From assembly GCF_001689125.2 (NCBI RefSeq), contig NZ_CP015405.2, forward strand, positions 124,001-188,000: 64,000 nt of DNA. Direction: 5' to 3'. Source of the stretch: Blautia pseudococcoides. Lineage in GTDB: Bacteria; Bacillota; Clostridia; Lachnospirales; Lachnospiraceae. Below, in pieces: positions 1 to 8,230 of the stretch (the stretch's first letter is position 1; each line of letters begins with the position of its first letter). The position numbers and the translations under genes were made by a program. The notes under the pieces were generated by a model that did not search any database, was not told the DNA's origin, and saw only the letters and a list, made by a program, of their open reading frames with translations.

Positions 1-252
1 AAAGGCAACGCTTTGTCGCTGCATTTTAACCGGGATTGGGATAAAAGCTGCGATGAACAGGAGAAGGCCAGAATGTATGAGGCTGCCTATGTGGTATACA
101 GAAAGTCCAATTGGCTTTATGCAGGCATCTATATAGTTTTGCTGATGTGTTCCGTGGCAGTGGATATCGGTGTACTGCCGTTTCTTATGCTAGGAATTAT
201 CTGGACGTACCAGATTGTTCTATATATATGTAACTATGAAAAAAGGCGTTAA
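1..252 (+). CDS. 3' end of a membrane protein gene, cut by the window edge
   Basis: The reading frame is open from base 1 to the TAA at 250-252, so the start lies outside the window; a TTG at 13 is unlikely to be the true start. The visible 83 residues begin hydrophilic and end with two hydrophobic segments (around GIYIVLLMCSVAVDI and LPFLMLGIIWTYQIV) and a basic tail, which suggests the C-terminus of an integral membrane protein. It precedes an ABC transporter pair by about 80 bp and may be part of that locus. I do not recognise the family. Confidence 0.6.
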   Translation, partial: KGNALSLHFNRDWDKSCDEQEKARMYEAAYVVYRKSNWLYAGIYIVLLMCSVAVDIGVLPFLMLGIIWTYQIVLYICNYEKRR

Positions 253-333
253 GGGTAACTCGGTCAGAGACAAGGCCAACCGCACGGACCGTCTTGTTTC
301 TGACCGGATGGAGCAATAGAAGAGGAGGAGTAT

Positions 334-1230
334 ATGAGTTTAGTAGTGGAAAACCTGACAAAGCGGTTTGGAGAGAAAACAGCGGTTGACCATCTGTCCT
401 TTTCCATGGAGACACCGGGGGTATTTGGCCTTCTGGGAACCAATGGGGCGGGCAAGACCACCACGATCCGGACTATACTGGGGATTATGGAGGCTGATGA
501 AGGTAAAGCCCAGTGGAATGGAAGAAAAATCAACAGGGAGACACTGGCTTTCGGCTATCTGCCGGAGGAGCGTGGCATCTATATGAAGACGAAGGTTCTG
601 GAACAGCTTATTTATTTCGGGATGCTCCGCGGTATGAAGCGGGAAGCAGTGAAGAAAGCAGCGCTTGGCTATATGGAACGCCTTGGAGTGATGGAGTATA
701 GAAATATGCCTGCGGAAAAGCTTTCAAAGGGAAACCAGCAGAAGGTGCAGCTGATATCTGCCATTATCCATAATCCGAGACTTGTCTTTCTGGATGAACC
801 TTTTTCCGGCCTGGACCCGGTGAACGGCAAAATGCTGAGGGATTTGGTATCTGAGCTTGTGGAAGAGGGGAAATATATTATTCTGAGTACGCATCAGATG
901 GAGACCGTAGAAGAATACTGTAAAAACCTTCTGATCCTGAACAGGGGCAGAACAATCCTGCAGGGGAATTTAAAAGAGATCAAATCAGCGTTTGGCCACA
1001 CCAATCTATGTGTTGCTGTAAATGCGGACGTGGAGGAGATAGCCAGGGAAGAAGGACTGGAAGTTTTTGAAGTGCGTGCCGCTGAGACAGAGTATAAAAT
1101 TAATGGGGATGAGATGGCTCACAGATTCCTGAAAAGAATGCTGGATGCAGGAATCTACCCAAACAAATTTGAAATCCGGGAACCATCTTTACAGGAGATT
1201 TTCGTCAGAAAGGCAGGGGAGACAGAATGA
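334..1230 (+). CDS. ABC transporter ATP-binding protein, NatA-like
   Basis: A 298-residue cytoplasmic ATPase that would energise the permease encoded next. Visible motifs are Walker A GTNGAGKTT near residue 36, the signature LSKGNQQK, Walker B LVFLDEP and the H-loop STHQM, in normal order and spacing. The C-terminal 80 residues are the extension common in EcsA/NatA-type exporters. The start follows an AGAGGAGGAG ribosome site. The stop overlaps the permease start by 4 bp (ATGA), which indicates translational coupling. The substrate cannot be read from sequence; Na+ or drug/peptide efflux is typical of the family. Confidence 0.9.
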   Translation: MSLVVENLTKRFGEKTAVDHLSFSMETPGVFGLLGTNGAGKTTTIRTILGIMEADEGKAQWNGRKINRETLAFGYLPEERGIYMKTKVLEQLIYFGMLRGMKREAVKKAALGYMERLGVMEYRNMPAEKLSKGNQQKVQLISAIIHNPRLVFLDEPFSGLDPVNGKMLRDLVSELVEEGKYIILSTHQMETVEEYCKNLLILNRGRTILQGNLKEIKSAFGHTNLCVAVNADVEEIAREEGLEVFEVRAAETEYKINGDEMAHRFLKRMLDAGIYPNKFEIREPSLQEIFVRKAGETE

Positions 1231-2510
1231 GACAGGTAACAACAGTATTTTCATACACCCTAAAAGAGGCAGCCAGAAAGAAAGCCTTTATTGTATCAAC
1301 TGTGATCATTATGGTCATGGTGCTGGGTCTGTGTCTGGCTCCGCGGATCATATCAGCCGTGAAGGGCAGCGGCAGCGAGAAAGAGACAGGTACGGGGGGC
1401 ACGGAAAATTCTTCAGAACAGATTGCTGTGGACGAAGATGCACCCGTCTGTTACCTGATCGACCAGACCGGGATTTTTGAGAAGAATCTGGATTCCTTAA
1501 GAAAGATATATATGGACAGGAATTTTAAGATCGCCTCAAAAGAGGAGGAGGAAGGCATTCGTGCTGAAATCAGAGAAAATGAAAACAACGCTCTGATCTC
1601 CATTGAGGAGAAGGACGGAGCTCCCTTTATCCATGTGGTAAATGCTAATTTCATGAAGGGAATAAGCGCTCAGAAAATATCAGATGAGTGTAATAAAATA
1701 TGGCAGAAAAATGTCCTGGAAGAGAGTGGTGTGGACAGCCGGACCATTGCAGAATCCACCCTGTCTCTGCCATTCACAGAGGAATCCGTAGGTGATATGG
1801 ATGTTACAGGTTATATTCTGGGCCTGGCTGTGGTATTTATCATGTTTTTTGCAGTATATTATTACGGCTACGGCGTTGCCATGTCTGTGGCATCGGAAAA
1901 GACCTCCCGGGTTATGGAGACCTTGGTTGTCTCAGCAAAACCATCCAGGATCCTCATCGGAAAATGTCTGGCAATGGGAGTCTTGGGACTGATCCAGATG
2001 GTGGTTATCATTGCCTTTGCAGTTATATGCTACACGGTATTTGTGCCTGCGAATTTTAATATAGGCGGAGTTGCAATTAGTTTTTCCAGCATCACACCGT
2101 TCACGGTTTTCATTTTACTGGTTTATTTTATACTGGGATATGCATTGTACGCGGTGATGAATTCCGTATGCGGCGCGGCTGTGAGCAAGGTGGAGGACCT
2201 GAACTCAGCCATGATGCCTGTAATGTTTATCAGTCTTGGCAGCTTTTATCTGGGATATTTTACAGCTATCGCCGGAGGCGGAAGCAGCGGATTGGCCAAA
2301 TTTGCCATGTATCTGCCGTTCTCCTCACCGTTTTCCGTACCGTTCACTCTGCTGACAGGCGGGATGAAGACAGGGGATTTGTTGGTTTCCATGGGCCTTC
2401 TCCTTCTATTTATCATTGTGATCGCGGCAGTGTCAATAAGGGTGTACAGTGCATCTGTTCTCCATTACGGAAATAAGCTGAAAATGAAAGAACTTTTAAG
2501 AATGAGATAA
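1227..2510 (+). CDS. ABC-2 type transporter permease, NatB-like
   Basis: A 427-residue membrane partner of the preceding ATPase. It has one N-terminal TM helix (residues about 20-40), a large extracytoplasmic region of about 150 residues, and then five or so hydrophobic segments from about residue 195 to 415. This matches the ABC-2 permease layout of NatB and similar exporters. It contains the SEKTSRVMETLVVS segment typical of the first cytoplasmic loop in these permeases. It starts inside the stop of the ATPase gene and is followed by a bidirectional terminator, so the pair ends an operon. The exported substrate is unknown. Confidence 0.87.
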   Translation: MRQVTTVFSYTLKEAARKKAFIVSTVIIMVMVLGLCLAPRIISAVKGSGSEKETGTGGTENSSEQIAVDEDAPVCYLIDQTGIFEKNLDSLRKIYMDRNFKIASKEEEEGIRAEIRENENNALISIEEKDGAPFIHVVNANFMKGISAQKISDECNKIWQKNVLEESGVDSRTIAESTLSLPFTEESVGDMDVTGYILGLAVVFIMFFAVYYYGYGVAMSVASEKTSRVMETLVVSAKPSRILIGKCLAMGVLGLIQMVVIIAFAVICYTVFVPANFNIGGVAISFSSITPFTVFILLVYFILGYALYAVMNSVCGAAVSKVEDLNSAMMPVMFISLGSFYLGYFTAIAGGGSSGLAKFAMYLPFSSPFSVPFTLLTGGMKTGDLLVSMGLLLLFIIVIAAVSIRVYSASVLHYGNKLKMKELLRMR

Positions 2511-2530
2511 TGAATCGGACGCAGTACAAA

Positions 2531-2567
2531 AGAGGGAACAGCCGGCTGGCCGTTCCCTCTTTTTTAT
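2531..2567. terminator. Bidirectional Rho-independent terminator
   Basis: A GC-rich hairpin with AGAGGGAAC pairing GTTCCCTCT is followed by a T-run on the plus strand. The mirrored A-run serves the opposite strand. It lies between the convergent permease gene and nagB. Confidence 0.85.
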
Positions 2568-2571
2568 AAAA

Positions 2572-3300
2572 TTATTTAACTTGGGAAAGTGCCGCATTAT
2601 CAGCAACGATCGTCACATCAGGATGAAGCTGCAGGATGGATGCAGGAACCTGAGGCGTGACCGGTCCGTTGATGATCTTGTTAAGGATTTCCGCTTTATC
2701 CTCACCGCTTACTACAACAAGGATTTTTTTGGCGCTCATGATGGTTCCGATACCCATGGTGTAGGCCTGTCTCGGAACATCAGATTCTTTTTCAAAGAAA
2801 CGTTTGTTGGCCTGGATAGTGCTCTCTGTCAGGTCAACACAATGTGTTGTTTTGGGGAATTCCTCTGCAGGCTCGTTAAAGCCAATATGTCCGTTGTGTC
2901 CAAGGCCCAAAAGCTGCAGGTCAATGCCGCCCAGATCCTGGATGATCTGCTCATACATCTGGCAGGCTTTGTTGCTGTCTGCTTCCTGTCCGTCCGGTAC
3001 AAAAGTATGGTCTTTGCGAATATTTACATGATCGAACAGATTTGTATTCATAAAGTAACGGTAGCTCTGGTCATTTTCAGGGCTTAACCCTCTGTATTCA
3101 TCCAGATTGCAGGAGGAAAGTGTGGAGAAATCCAAATCCCCGCTTTTATACCATTCAACCAGGTTCTTGTATGTGCCTACCGGTGTGGAGCCGGTTGCCA
3201 GACCGAGAACACAGTCAGGTTTTAATACAATCTGAGCAGCAATGATGTGTGCCGCTTTTTTGCTCATTTCATCGTAGTCTTTTGTTCTGTAGATTTTCAT
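2572..3300 (-). CDS. nagB: Glucosamine-6-phosphate deaminase
   Basis: Converts glucosamine-6-phosphate to fructose-6-phosphate and ammonia, the last step that brings GlcNAc or sialic acid carbon into glycolysis. The 242-residue protein has family-typical length and motifs: the phosphate loop GLATGSTP (33-40), NLDEY with the catalytic Asp (about 67), and GLGHNGHIGFNEP (132-144) holding the catalytic His and Glu. AAAGGAG lies about 10 bases upstream of the ATG. It is monocistronic here, between a terminator and the AraC gene. Its presence near nahK-galE fits mucin or milk-glycan foraging. Confidence 0.95.
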   Translation of the reverse strand: MKIYRTKDYDEMSKKAAHIIAAQIVLKPDCVLGLATGSTPVGTYKNLVEWYKSGDLDFSTLSSCNLDEYRGLSPENDQSYRYFMNTNLFDHVNIRKDHTFVPDGQEADSNKACQMYEQIIQDLGGIDLQLLGLGHNGHIGFNEPAEEFPKTTHCVDLTESTIQANKRFFEKESDVPRQAYTMGIGTIMSAKKILVVVSGEDKAEILNKIINGPVTPQVPASILQLHPDVTIVADNAALSQVK

Positions 3301-3408
3301 AACACATTCTCCTTTATTGCGAGCCCCCGTTTCACCGTGCTCTTTTTCTTCATTATAATATGAATAGTCTTGTAAAACAATGATAAAATTCTGAAAGAAG
3401 TTTCAAAA

Positions 3409-4305
3409 TTATGGCCTTTCGGCAAGCAGTTTAATGGATGAGGCATATTCGGACGGGGTCATGCCTGAGAGCTTTTTAAACTGCCTGGAAAAATAATGGA
3501 TGGAAGTATAGCCAAGGAAATCTGATATCTGCGTAAAATTGTGGTGATTCTCCCGGATGAGCTGTTTTGCCAGCTCGATTTTAAGCCGTGAGAAGTATTC
3601 AATGACACCGCACTGGTTCTGCTCCCGGAAAAGTTTCTGAAGCTGGGAGCGGCCGATCAGGTTTTCTCTGCAGATTTCATCAATGGTCAGATGCTCACGG
3701 ATATGTTCCTCCAGATAGGCGGTGATCCGCTTGTAAATGATGGCATCATTTTTCTGCTTGATGGATTTGACTACAGCAGGTGCGGTGCTGCGGCCTTTTA
3801 GCTGCTCCCGCACAAGGTGTATGAGCAGATGTTCCAGATAAAGCTTGATCAGTTGTTCGGAACCGAAATCTGCCCCCGGGTGCCGTTCCATATGGGTAGT
3901 ATAAGGGTCATCAAGGGGTGTGGCAATGCAGTGTTTGGCTTCGTAAATGATCTGAGCCATGAGATAACGGGCTGTTTCACCGATTTCTGTTATAAGCCCC
4001 TCAAAATACTGCATGGCGGGAGAGCTGCATTCAAATGAAATAACCACCAGGTTTGGCGCGATCCGGCCATTGGCCTTCAGGCTGTGGAATTCATTCGGTT
4101 TGTGGAAGGCAACCTGTCCCCTCTTCAGTGTGTGTGGCCTGTCGCCGGCCATGATATCCACCTCTCCTTTATCAACACAGACAAATTCCCAGAAATCATG
4201 GGATTCCCCGGGAAAATTAAAGTCACTCATATATTCAAAATAGTGTATGGTGACAACTTTGGAGATACTGATATCTTCTCTTAATTCAAGACTTTCAAAT
4301 GGCAT
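3409..4305 (-). CDS. AraC-family transcriptional regulator with N-terminal cupin domain
   Basis: A 298-residue sugar-type regulator. The N-terminal half is a cupin-like sensor (HDFWEFVCVDKGEVDIM, then LKRGQVAFHKPNEFH). The C-terminal 100 residues hold the two AraC helix-turn-helix units (LTIDEICRENLIGRSQLQKLF and FTQISDFLGYTSIHYFSRQF). I start at 4305 because GGAGGT sits 5 bases upstream; an open frame extends 18 codons further but lacks a ribosome site. Before phage insertion it would have been divergent from the nucleotidyltransferase-nahK-galE operon, a possible target. The effector is unknown. Confidence 0.9.
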   Translation of the reverse strand: MPFESLELREDISISKVVTIHYFEYMSDFNFPGESHDFWEFVCVDKGEVDIMAGDRPHTLKRGQVAFHKPNEFHSLKANGRIAPNLVVISFECSSPAMQYFEGLITEIGETARYLMAQIIYEAKHCIATPLDDPYTTHMERHPGADFGSEQLIKLYLEHLLIHLVREQLKGRSTAPAVVKSIKQKNDAIIYKRITAYLEEHIREHLTIDEICRENLIGRSQLQKLFREQNQCGVIEYFSRLKIELAKQLIRENHHNFTQISDFLGYTSIHYFSRQFKKLSGMTPSEYASSIKLLAERP

Positions 4306-4329
4306 AAAACACCTCCATAGCATGAATAC

Positions 4330-4358
4330 ATTATAAAACAACTTTTCCAGAAAAACCA
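4330..4358 (-). promoter_or_regulatory. Possible promoter of the AraC-family gene
   Basis: Reading leftward, TGGTTT is followed 17 bases later by a perfect TATAAT (4330-4335), 25 bases upstream of the start codon. The -35 is weak, as expected for an activator-type gene. Confidence 0.35.
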
Positions 4359-4739
4359 TATCGTTTCGCCAGTTGGACTATTACGGAAAAAAAACAGCAA
4401 GAAATGCAGGATGCTGTCTGTAATGAGACATATCACCAGGCTGAACCGAAAATGCATTTGTACAATCAGATTGCCATATCAGTAAAGTTATTATGTCGCC
4501 TGTAGGATATGTTTGCTGAATATAGATACACTTACTTTATTTATAGTGCTATATGCATAAAAAAATCGTCAAAAATTGTGGTATTATGCGGAGCACTATG
4601 TTTAAGATATTATTAAAAAATCAAGCTTTTTACAAATGCAGTAAATACGCAAAAAAACAGTCATAAGCCTTGTAAAATAGGGGTTTGTATGGCATTTAAA
4701 AGCGTAAGTTAGATAGTGCGAAATACTAATAATCGGGGG
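4359..4739. other. A+T-rich host intergenic stretch left of attL
   Basis: About 380 bases with no convincing gene on either strand. It contains the 16-mer TTTAAGATATTATTAA at 4601-4616, which recurs at 50678-50693 on the other side of the prophage. Before integration this was part of the intergenic region between the AraC gene and the nucleotidyltransferase operon. Confidence 0.5.
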
Positions 4740-4765
4740 AGGTTAGTCACAAGTTAGTCACAAAT
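4740..4765. repeat. attL core (26-bp direct repeat, left copy)
   Basis: It matches 50619-50644 at 25 of 26 bases; the mismatch is A here and C there at base 13. The core is itself a tandem of the decamer GTTAGTCACA with one base between copies. The last codons and stop of the integrase gene lie within it. Confidence 0.9.
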
Positions 4766-5914
4766 TGGAATTTTGATTTTTTCGATTTCGTCTCTTAATT
4801 CATCAATAGTCCTATGGCCATATGTTTTGTTCGTCACATCTGTGAAAGCATGTCCCAACAATCTCATTCTATCATTTTCATTTACTTTGTATTTTTCACA
4901 CAGAGCTGAAAACGTGTGTCTGCAGTCATGAGGAGTGTGCCGATCTATTCCTACGGATTCGAGATAGGCATACATTTTCTTACGAAATGTATTCTTACTG
5001 ATGGATAATAAACAACCGTCTGAGTTAATACGATTTTCAACCAGAGGGCGTATCGAATGATGTATAGGGACCATGCGATTCTTTCCAGCAGCCGTTTTCA
5101 CACCACCTCTAAAATATCCATCCAGCAGATTGACTTCCATTGTGTAAAAGGCGGATATCCGGTATCCAGAATAGCACATTATGAGTAGAAATTCTGCTAC
5201 AGGATGTTCCTTGTCTCTCCACAATGTTTTTAAATCACTTTCAGAAAATGGAACACCATTTTCGTCATCGTCTAAGATATCAACGGACACGTGCGCTGAA
5301 TAATCCTTGTCGCATAGCTCGTAAATATCTGCATAGGCATACATTTGCTTGTAAAGTGACACTATGAGTTCTTTACTGGCATGCTTTAAAGGGCAGTTTT
5401 TGACAACTTCTTGCAAATCATCATGCCTCAGTGAGCGAAATTCCTTTTCGTGCAAAGCAGAGCAATTGAGAAACGCAGCTCTAGTGGATGCTTTTGAAGC
5501 ATTTGAGTAAGTTCTTTTTCCATCGTTGTATTTCCAACTGTAAAAGCCGTCGTACACTTCTGCAAACGTTTTGCCTGTTTCTTCTGGAGCGATTCCTTTG
5601 AACTGGTTATAATCTGATAATATTTTATTTGCCAACTCCTCGAGGCGAGAGGCGTCTTCTGCGTCGGTATTTAGGTCTATAAGCGTGTTTTCGTATCCCG
5701 GGTAATAATTCCCTGCCTTGTATGCCGTAAGCACTGTAAAACCCTTAATCCAGGTATCCACATAGCATATGGCTGCTGGGCGGACAGGTACGCCGTTCTC
5801 TGTAAATTCGTCCGTTGGCGGATGTACCGCATAGGGATTGCGTCGGCCTTTTCCGAGATAGCGAATTGATCCATAACCATTAGGTAACTTTGGCATTCTT
5901 TTTCTTTTGGGCAT
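4754..5914 (-). CDS. int: Phage tyrosine integrase
   Basis: A 386-residue site-specific recombinase that would integrate and excise the phage at the repeats described here. The catalytic domain shows the first Arg in CYSGYRISA, the Lys in GKNRMVPI, the HDCRHTF box (His-x-x-Arg), LLGHAF, and the nucleophile Tyr in NKTYGHRT. The N-terminus is Lys/Arg-rich (arm-binding type), followed by a core-binding region. CAAGGAGGAT lies 7 bases before the ATG. The stop codon falls inside attL. The excisionase is not adjacent; the AlpA-like gene at 9968 is the best candidate. Confidence 0.95.
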   Translation of the reverse strand: MPKRKRMPKLPNGYGSIRYLGKGRRNPYAVHPPTDEFTENGVPVRPAAICYVDTWIKGFTVLTAYKAGNYYPGYENTLIDLNTDAEDASRLEELANKILSDYNQFKGIAPEETGKTFAEVYDGFYSWKYNDGKRTYSNASKASTRAAFLNCSALHEKEFRSLRHDDLQEVVKNCPLKHASKELIVSLYKQMYAYADIYELCDKDYSAHVSVDILDDDENGVPFSESDLKTLWRDKEHPVAEFLLIMCYSGYRISAFYTMEVNLLDGYFRGGVKTAAGKNRMVPIHHSIRPLVENRINSDGCLLSISKNTFRKKMYAYLESVGIDRHTPHDCRHTFSALCEKYKVNENDRMRLLGHAFTDVTNKTYGHRTIDELRDEIEKIKIPICD

Positions 5915-5945
5915 ATTATCATCCTCCTTGTGGTAAAATTAGGTG

Positions 5946-5976
5946 TAAAAAAGACAGATGGTCTCTTGCCACCTGT
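5946..5976 (-). terminator. Leftward Rho-independent terminator upstream of int
   Basis: On the minus strand ACAGGTGG pairs CCATCTGT (8 bp with one G-U) and is followed by CTTTTTT. It ends the leftward operon 7631-6067 before it reaches the integrase. Confidence 0.75.
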
Positions 5977-5978
5977 CA

Positions 5979-6025
5979 CCGAAGATGATACAATATAGTT
6001 GCCAGATTTTGTATCGTCTCTTCGG
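5979..6025. other. Long imperfect hairpin between cargo operon and int
   Basis: The minus strand folds with CCGAAGA/TCTTCGG and GATACAA/TTGTATC separated by a small bulge. There is no T-run, so it is not a terminator by itself. It lies directly between two terminator-like hairpins. Confidence 0.5.
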
Positions 6026-6033
6026 AGATATTG

Positions 6034-6067
6034 CCGGTTCCTGTTGGCGCAGGGGCCGGTTTTTTCT
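6034..6067 (+). terminator. Rightward terminator-like hairpin
   Basis: CCGGTTCCTG pairs CAGGGGCCGG (10 bp with two G-U) and is followed by TTTTTTCTT on the plus strand. It would stop rightward transcription entering from the host or int side, protecting the leftward operon from antisense transcription. Confidence 0.65.
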
Positions 6068-7107
6068 TATTCGATATTTATCAACATTAACATACCATCT
6101 ATGGATTTGTAAGTTAAGAAAGTTGGTGTGCCAAATCTCCAAAAATAAATATTTCCTTTTTTAATTTCGCCATCTTGTCCATAAAAGAGTTCGCCGTGTG
6201 TTGTATTTTTCATTTCAGAAAAGTCTGTAGCGAAGAATAATGAAAAGGGAAATTTTGATAGTTCTCCTGTGTATGTTTTAGGAGTGCACATTATTCTTGT
6301 ATATCCATAGGTTTCTGATGAAAAAACTAATTGATCTGTAGGGATTTTTAAGTCTTGAGATAAATTTCTATATTTTTTTAAATCCAGTTTAATTATACTA
6401 TTCATTTTTTCAATTTCCGATTTTGCAATGACAATATTTTCTCCATATATATCCATATATGCAAAAGGATGGCTGTTTTTTTGTATATATTTTTTAACTT
6501 CTGTATTGACAAGAAAAGGCATACTTTTTAATGAACGCATGTCCTCTGTTGTTACACTTCTTACTATGGAGAGTTCTTTTTCATGATAACTTACAGTATC
6601 TTTTTGAACAGGTTTTTTTGATGCTTTAATATTTGACGTAACAGACCTATATTGATTTAATTCTATTTCAGTGAAAATAAATCCTTTTTTTATTAAATAA
6701 TTTTGTGCTTTTAAGGCTTCCTGTTTCATGCCCAATTTATAGTGCCACGTTATCAACCTGACATAATCTTTTTTTCTCCATACATACCATTTATTTGCAA
6801 ACATTAGTTCAGTAGATTTCCATAAACAAGCAGAACATAATTCCTTTTTACATTGATTATAAAAAAAACTGGCGTTCATTCTGATGACATAGTCTAGAGA
6901 ACCAGTAGCGCCGTAACCATCAAAAATATTTGTTGCTTCAAAGTCTGGGACTTTAATAGAACAAATACTATCTACATTTTCCAAATCATATCTTTCCCCG
7001 TCAGATATCAAATATCTCGCTCCACGCCAGCCGTCCTCATCCTCTGGTGATACTTTGTATAAAGACCCATTGCTGAAATAAAGTGTTTTATTTATCATAT
7101 CTATCAT
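6067..7107 (-). CDS. Unknown 346-residue lysogeny-module protein
   Basis: I do not recognise the family. The protein is soluble by inspection, with no signal peptide or TM segment. It has a cysteine cluster NQCKKELCSACLWKS (Cys-x4-Cys-x2-Cys) near residue 86 and an aromatic-rich C-terminus. The start overlaps the stop of the PH-SHOCT gene by 4 bp, so the two are one leftward operon. Its position between repressor and integrase is where temperate phages commonly carry genes expressed in the lysogen, such as superinfection exclusion or anti-phage defence. That role is inference from place only. Base composition is more A+T-rich than the structural genes. Confidence 0.75.
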   Translation of the reverse strand: MIDMINKTLYFSNGSLYKVSPEDEDGWRGARYLISDGERYDLENVDSICSIKVPDFEATNIFDGYGATGSLDYVIRMNASFFYNQCKKELCSACLWKSTELMFANKWYVWRKKDYVRLITWHYKLGMKQEALKAQNYLIKKGFIFTEIELNQYRSVTSNIKASKKPVQKDTVSYHEKELSIVRSVTTEDMRSLKSMPFLVNTEVKKYIQKNSHPFAYMDIYGENIVIAKSEIEKMNSIIKLDLKKYRNLSQDLKIPTDQLVFSSETYGYTRIMCTPKTYTGELSKFPFSLFFATDFSEMKNTTHGELFYGQDGEIKKGNIYFWRFGTPTFLTYKSIDGMLMLINIE

Positions 7108-7631
7108 AGCTCCAATAATTGTCTTTTTTTAATTTTGAATTCTTCCTCTGTAATTGTTCCTTCATCCAAAAGTAGTTTATACTTTTTAATTTCATCAGCA
7201 GCGGATATTGAAGGAGACTCTCTGCGAATATTGCGTCCCGTTTTGAAATTATCAATGGACCTATTTAAAGCATCTATAAACGGTATTATGGTTTGTTTTT
7301 GAATATTATCTATCCTGATGGCAGACGCTCCATCTTGAATGGCAATACTACCAAGTAACAGGCCTATTTTATGACCTACGCTATTTATATGATCAAGGGG
7401 TATTTCCCTTTGTTTAAGCCCATATATCATTCCCTTATCCAAAAAGATTAAACGCCTATGAGTTAATACAATTAGCCATGTGTTACCGTCAAAAAAACCG
7501 GAAGTAAATGAAAGAACAGCTTCGTTATCATCCAATATACTAGGCAGATATCGGATTTCTTTCTTGGTTCCAAAGGTGTCATGAAACGGTATTTTGCTGA
7601 TATCGTTTAAGATTTGTTCTAGACTTCTCAT
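7104..7631 (-). CDS. Bacterial PH-domain protein with C-terminal SHOCT motif
   Basis: A protein of 175 residues starting at 7631, where AGGGGGAT lies 5 bases upstream; an in-frame start at 7673 has no ribosome site. Residues about 30-125 look like a bacterial pleckstrin-homology fold (NTWLIVLTHRRLIFLDKG, then the IPLDHINSVGHKIG and GSIAIQDGASAIRIDN strands) of the kind seen in phage YokE-like proteins. The last 30 residues (ADEIKKYKLLLDEGTITEEEF) are a SHOCT oligomerisation motif. It is the first gene of the two-gene leftward operon with 6067-7107. No biochemical role is assigned. Confidence 0.75.
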   Translation of the reverse strand: MRSLEQILNDISKIPFHDTFGTKKEIRYLPSILDDNEAVLSFTSGFFDGNTWLIVLTHRRLIFLDKGMIYGLKQREIPLDHINSVGHKIGLLLGSIAIQDGASAIRIDNIQKQTIIPFIDALNRSIDNFKTGRNIRRESPSISAADEIKKYKLLLDEGTITEEEFKIKKRQLLEL

Positions 7632-7672
7632 ATTTATCCCCCTTTTAATCGTATTTAAATTTAAAAATTGCA

Positions 7673-7705
7673 CATATTAACACAAAAAAGGTTGGTGTTA
7701 ATATG
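7673..7705. promoter_or_regulatory. Perfect 11-bp inverted repeat overlapping the start codon of the small HTH gene
   Basis: CATATTAACAC (7673-7683) and GTGTTAATATG (7695-7705) are exact reverse complements separated by 11 bases. The right arm contains the ATG of the following HTH gene (7703-7705), and the loop contains its weak ribosome site. It could be an operator for autoregulation or an RNA hairpin that hides the start. It also sits in the divergent promoter region of the PH-SHOCT gene. Confidence 0.6.
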
Positions 7706-7900
7706 AAAATATTGTTGCAGGAAATTATGCGTTCTAAGAGCTTGACCGTCCGGCAAGTATCTATAATGACTGGTGTTCCAAAATCCACTATAGAGGATAT
7801 AGCAAACGATAGAACATTCCCACGAATTAACACGCTTGAATCGCTTGCTAAGGGGTTAAACGTACGCATTACAGATCTTTTTGACTCTCCTTATAAATAA
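7703..7900 (+). CDS. Small Cro/CI-type helix-turn-helix regulator
   Basis: A 65-residue protein that is almost entirely an HTH_3 domain: SLTVRQVSIMTGVPKSTIEDIANDRTFPRINTL is a canonical XRE helix-turn-helix. It is divergent from the leftward PH-SHOCT operon and lies just left of the main repressor. The only ribosome site is a poor AAGGTTG, inside the loop of an 11-bp inverted repeat, which suggests tight self-control. It could be the regulator of the leftward cargo operon. It is a second regulator besides the CI-like protein at 8216-8608. Confidence 0.8.
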   Translation: MKILLQEIMRSKSLTVRQVSIMTGVPKSTIEDIANDRTFPRINTLESLAKGLNVRITDLFDSPYK

Positions 7901-7995
7901 GTGTCCGAGCGCCCGGACAAATGTCGAAAAAGCGAAATTTTTGTAGCCTCCAATTCGGATATTTGTTATAATAATAGCAGAAGAAAACATATGTT

Positions 7996-8024
7996 CTTGA
8001 AATTGACTTGCTCCTGGTGTATAC
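7996..8024 (+). promoter_or_regulatory. Promoter for the 39-residue gene at 8077
   Basis: TTGAAA (7996-8001), a 17-base spacer and TATACT (8019-8024), about 50 bases before the start codon of the next small gene. Confidence 0.6.
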
Positions 8025-8076
8025 TCTTAGCAGAATATATGTTCCCACTGCATTATCCGAGAGGGAGGTACTACAT

Positions 8077-8196
8077 ATGGATAACAAAGACAAAAAGCAA
8101 AAGGATATTGATACTATTAACAAACTACTTGTAAATGCGCCAGAAGATAAGGTTTCAGAATTATTAATGTTGATAAAACAATATCTCCTACAATAA
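8077..8196 (+). CDS. Small 39-residue lysogeny-region protein
   Basis: Starts at the ATG after GGGAGGTAC, with its own promoter upstream and a terminator directly after the stop, so it is a self-contained unit. The product is charged at its N-terminus (MDNKDKKQKDID) and predicted helical after that (NKLLVNAPEDKVSELLMLIKQYLL). It is convergent with the repressor gene. I do not recognise it. A longer in-frame reading from 8008 lacks a ribosome site. Confidence 0.6.
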   Translation: MDNKDKKQKDIDTINKLLVNAPEDKVSELLMLIKQYLLQ

Positions 8197-8206
8197 CTTA
8201 TTCTAG

Positions 8207-8230
8207 AGAGCCAGCTTACTGGCTCTTTTT
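8207..8230. terminator. Bidirectional terminator between the 39-residue gene and the repressor
   Basis: AGAGCCAG pairs CTGGCTCT around a CTTA loop, followed by a T-run. It lies between convergent genes, and the repressor stop codon (8216-8218) is within the loop. Confidence 0.8.

Noticed and set aside
4601..4616. Longer att core including the shared 16-mer TTTAAGATATTATTAA
   Set aside because: The distance to the 26-bp repeat and the order differ on the two sides (124 bp left of attL, 33 bp right of attR), so it is not part of the recombination core.
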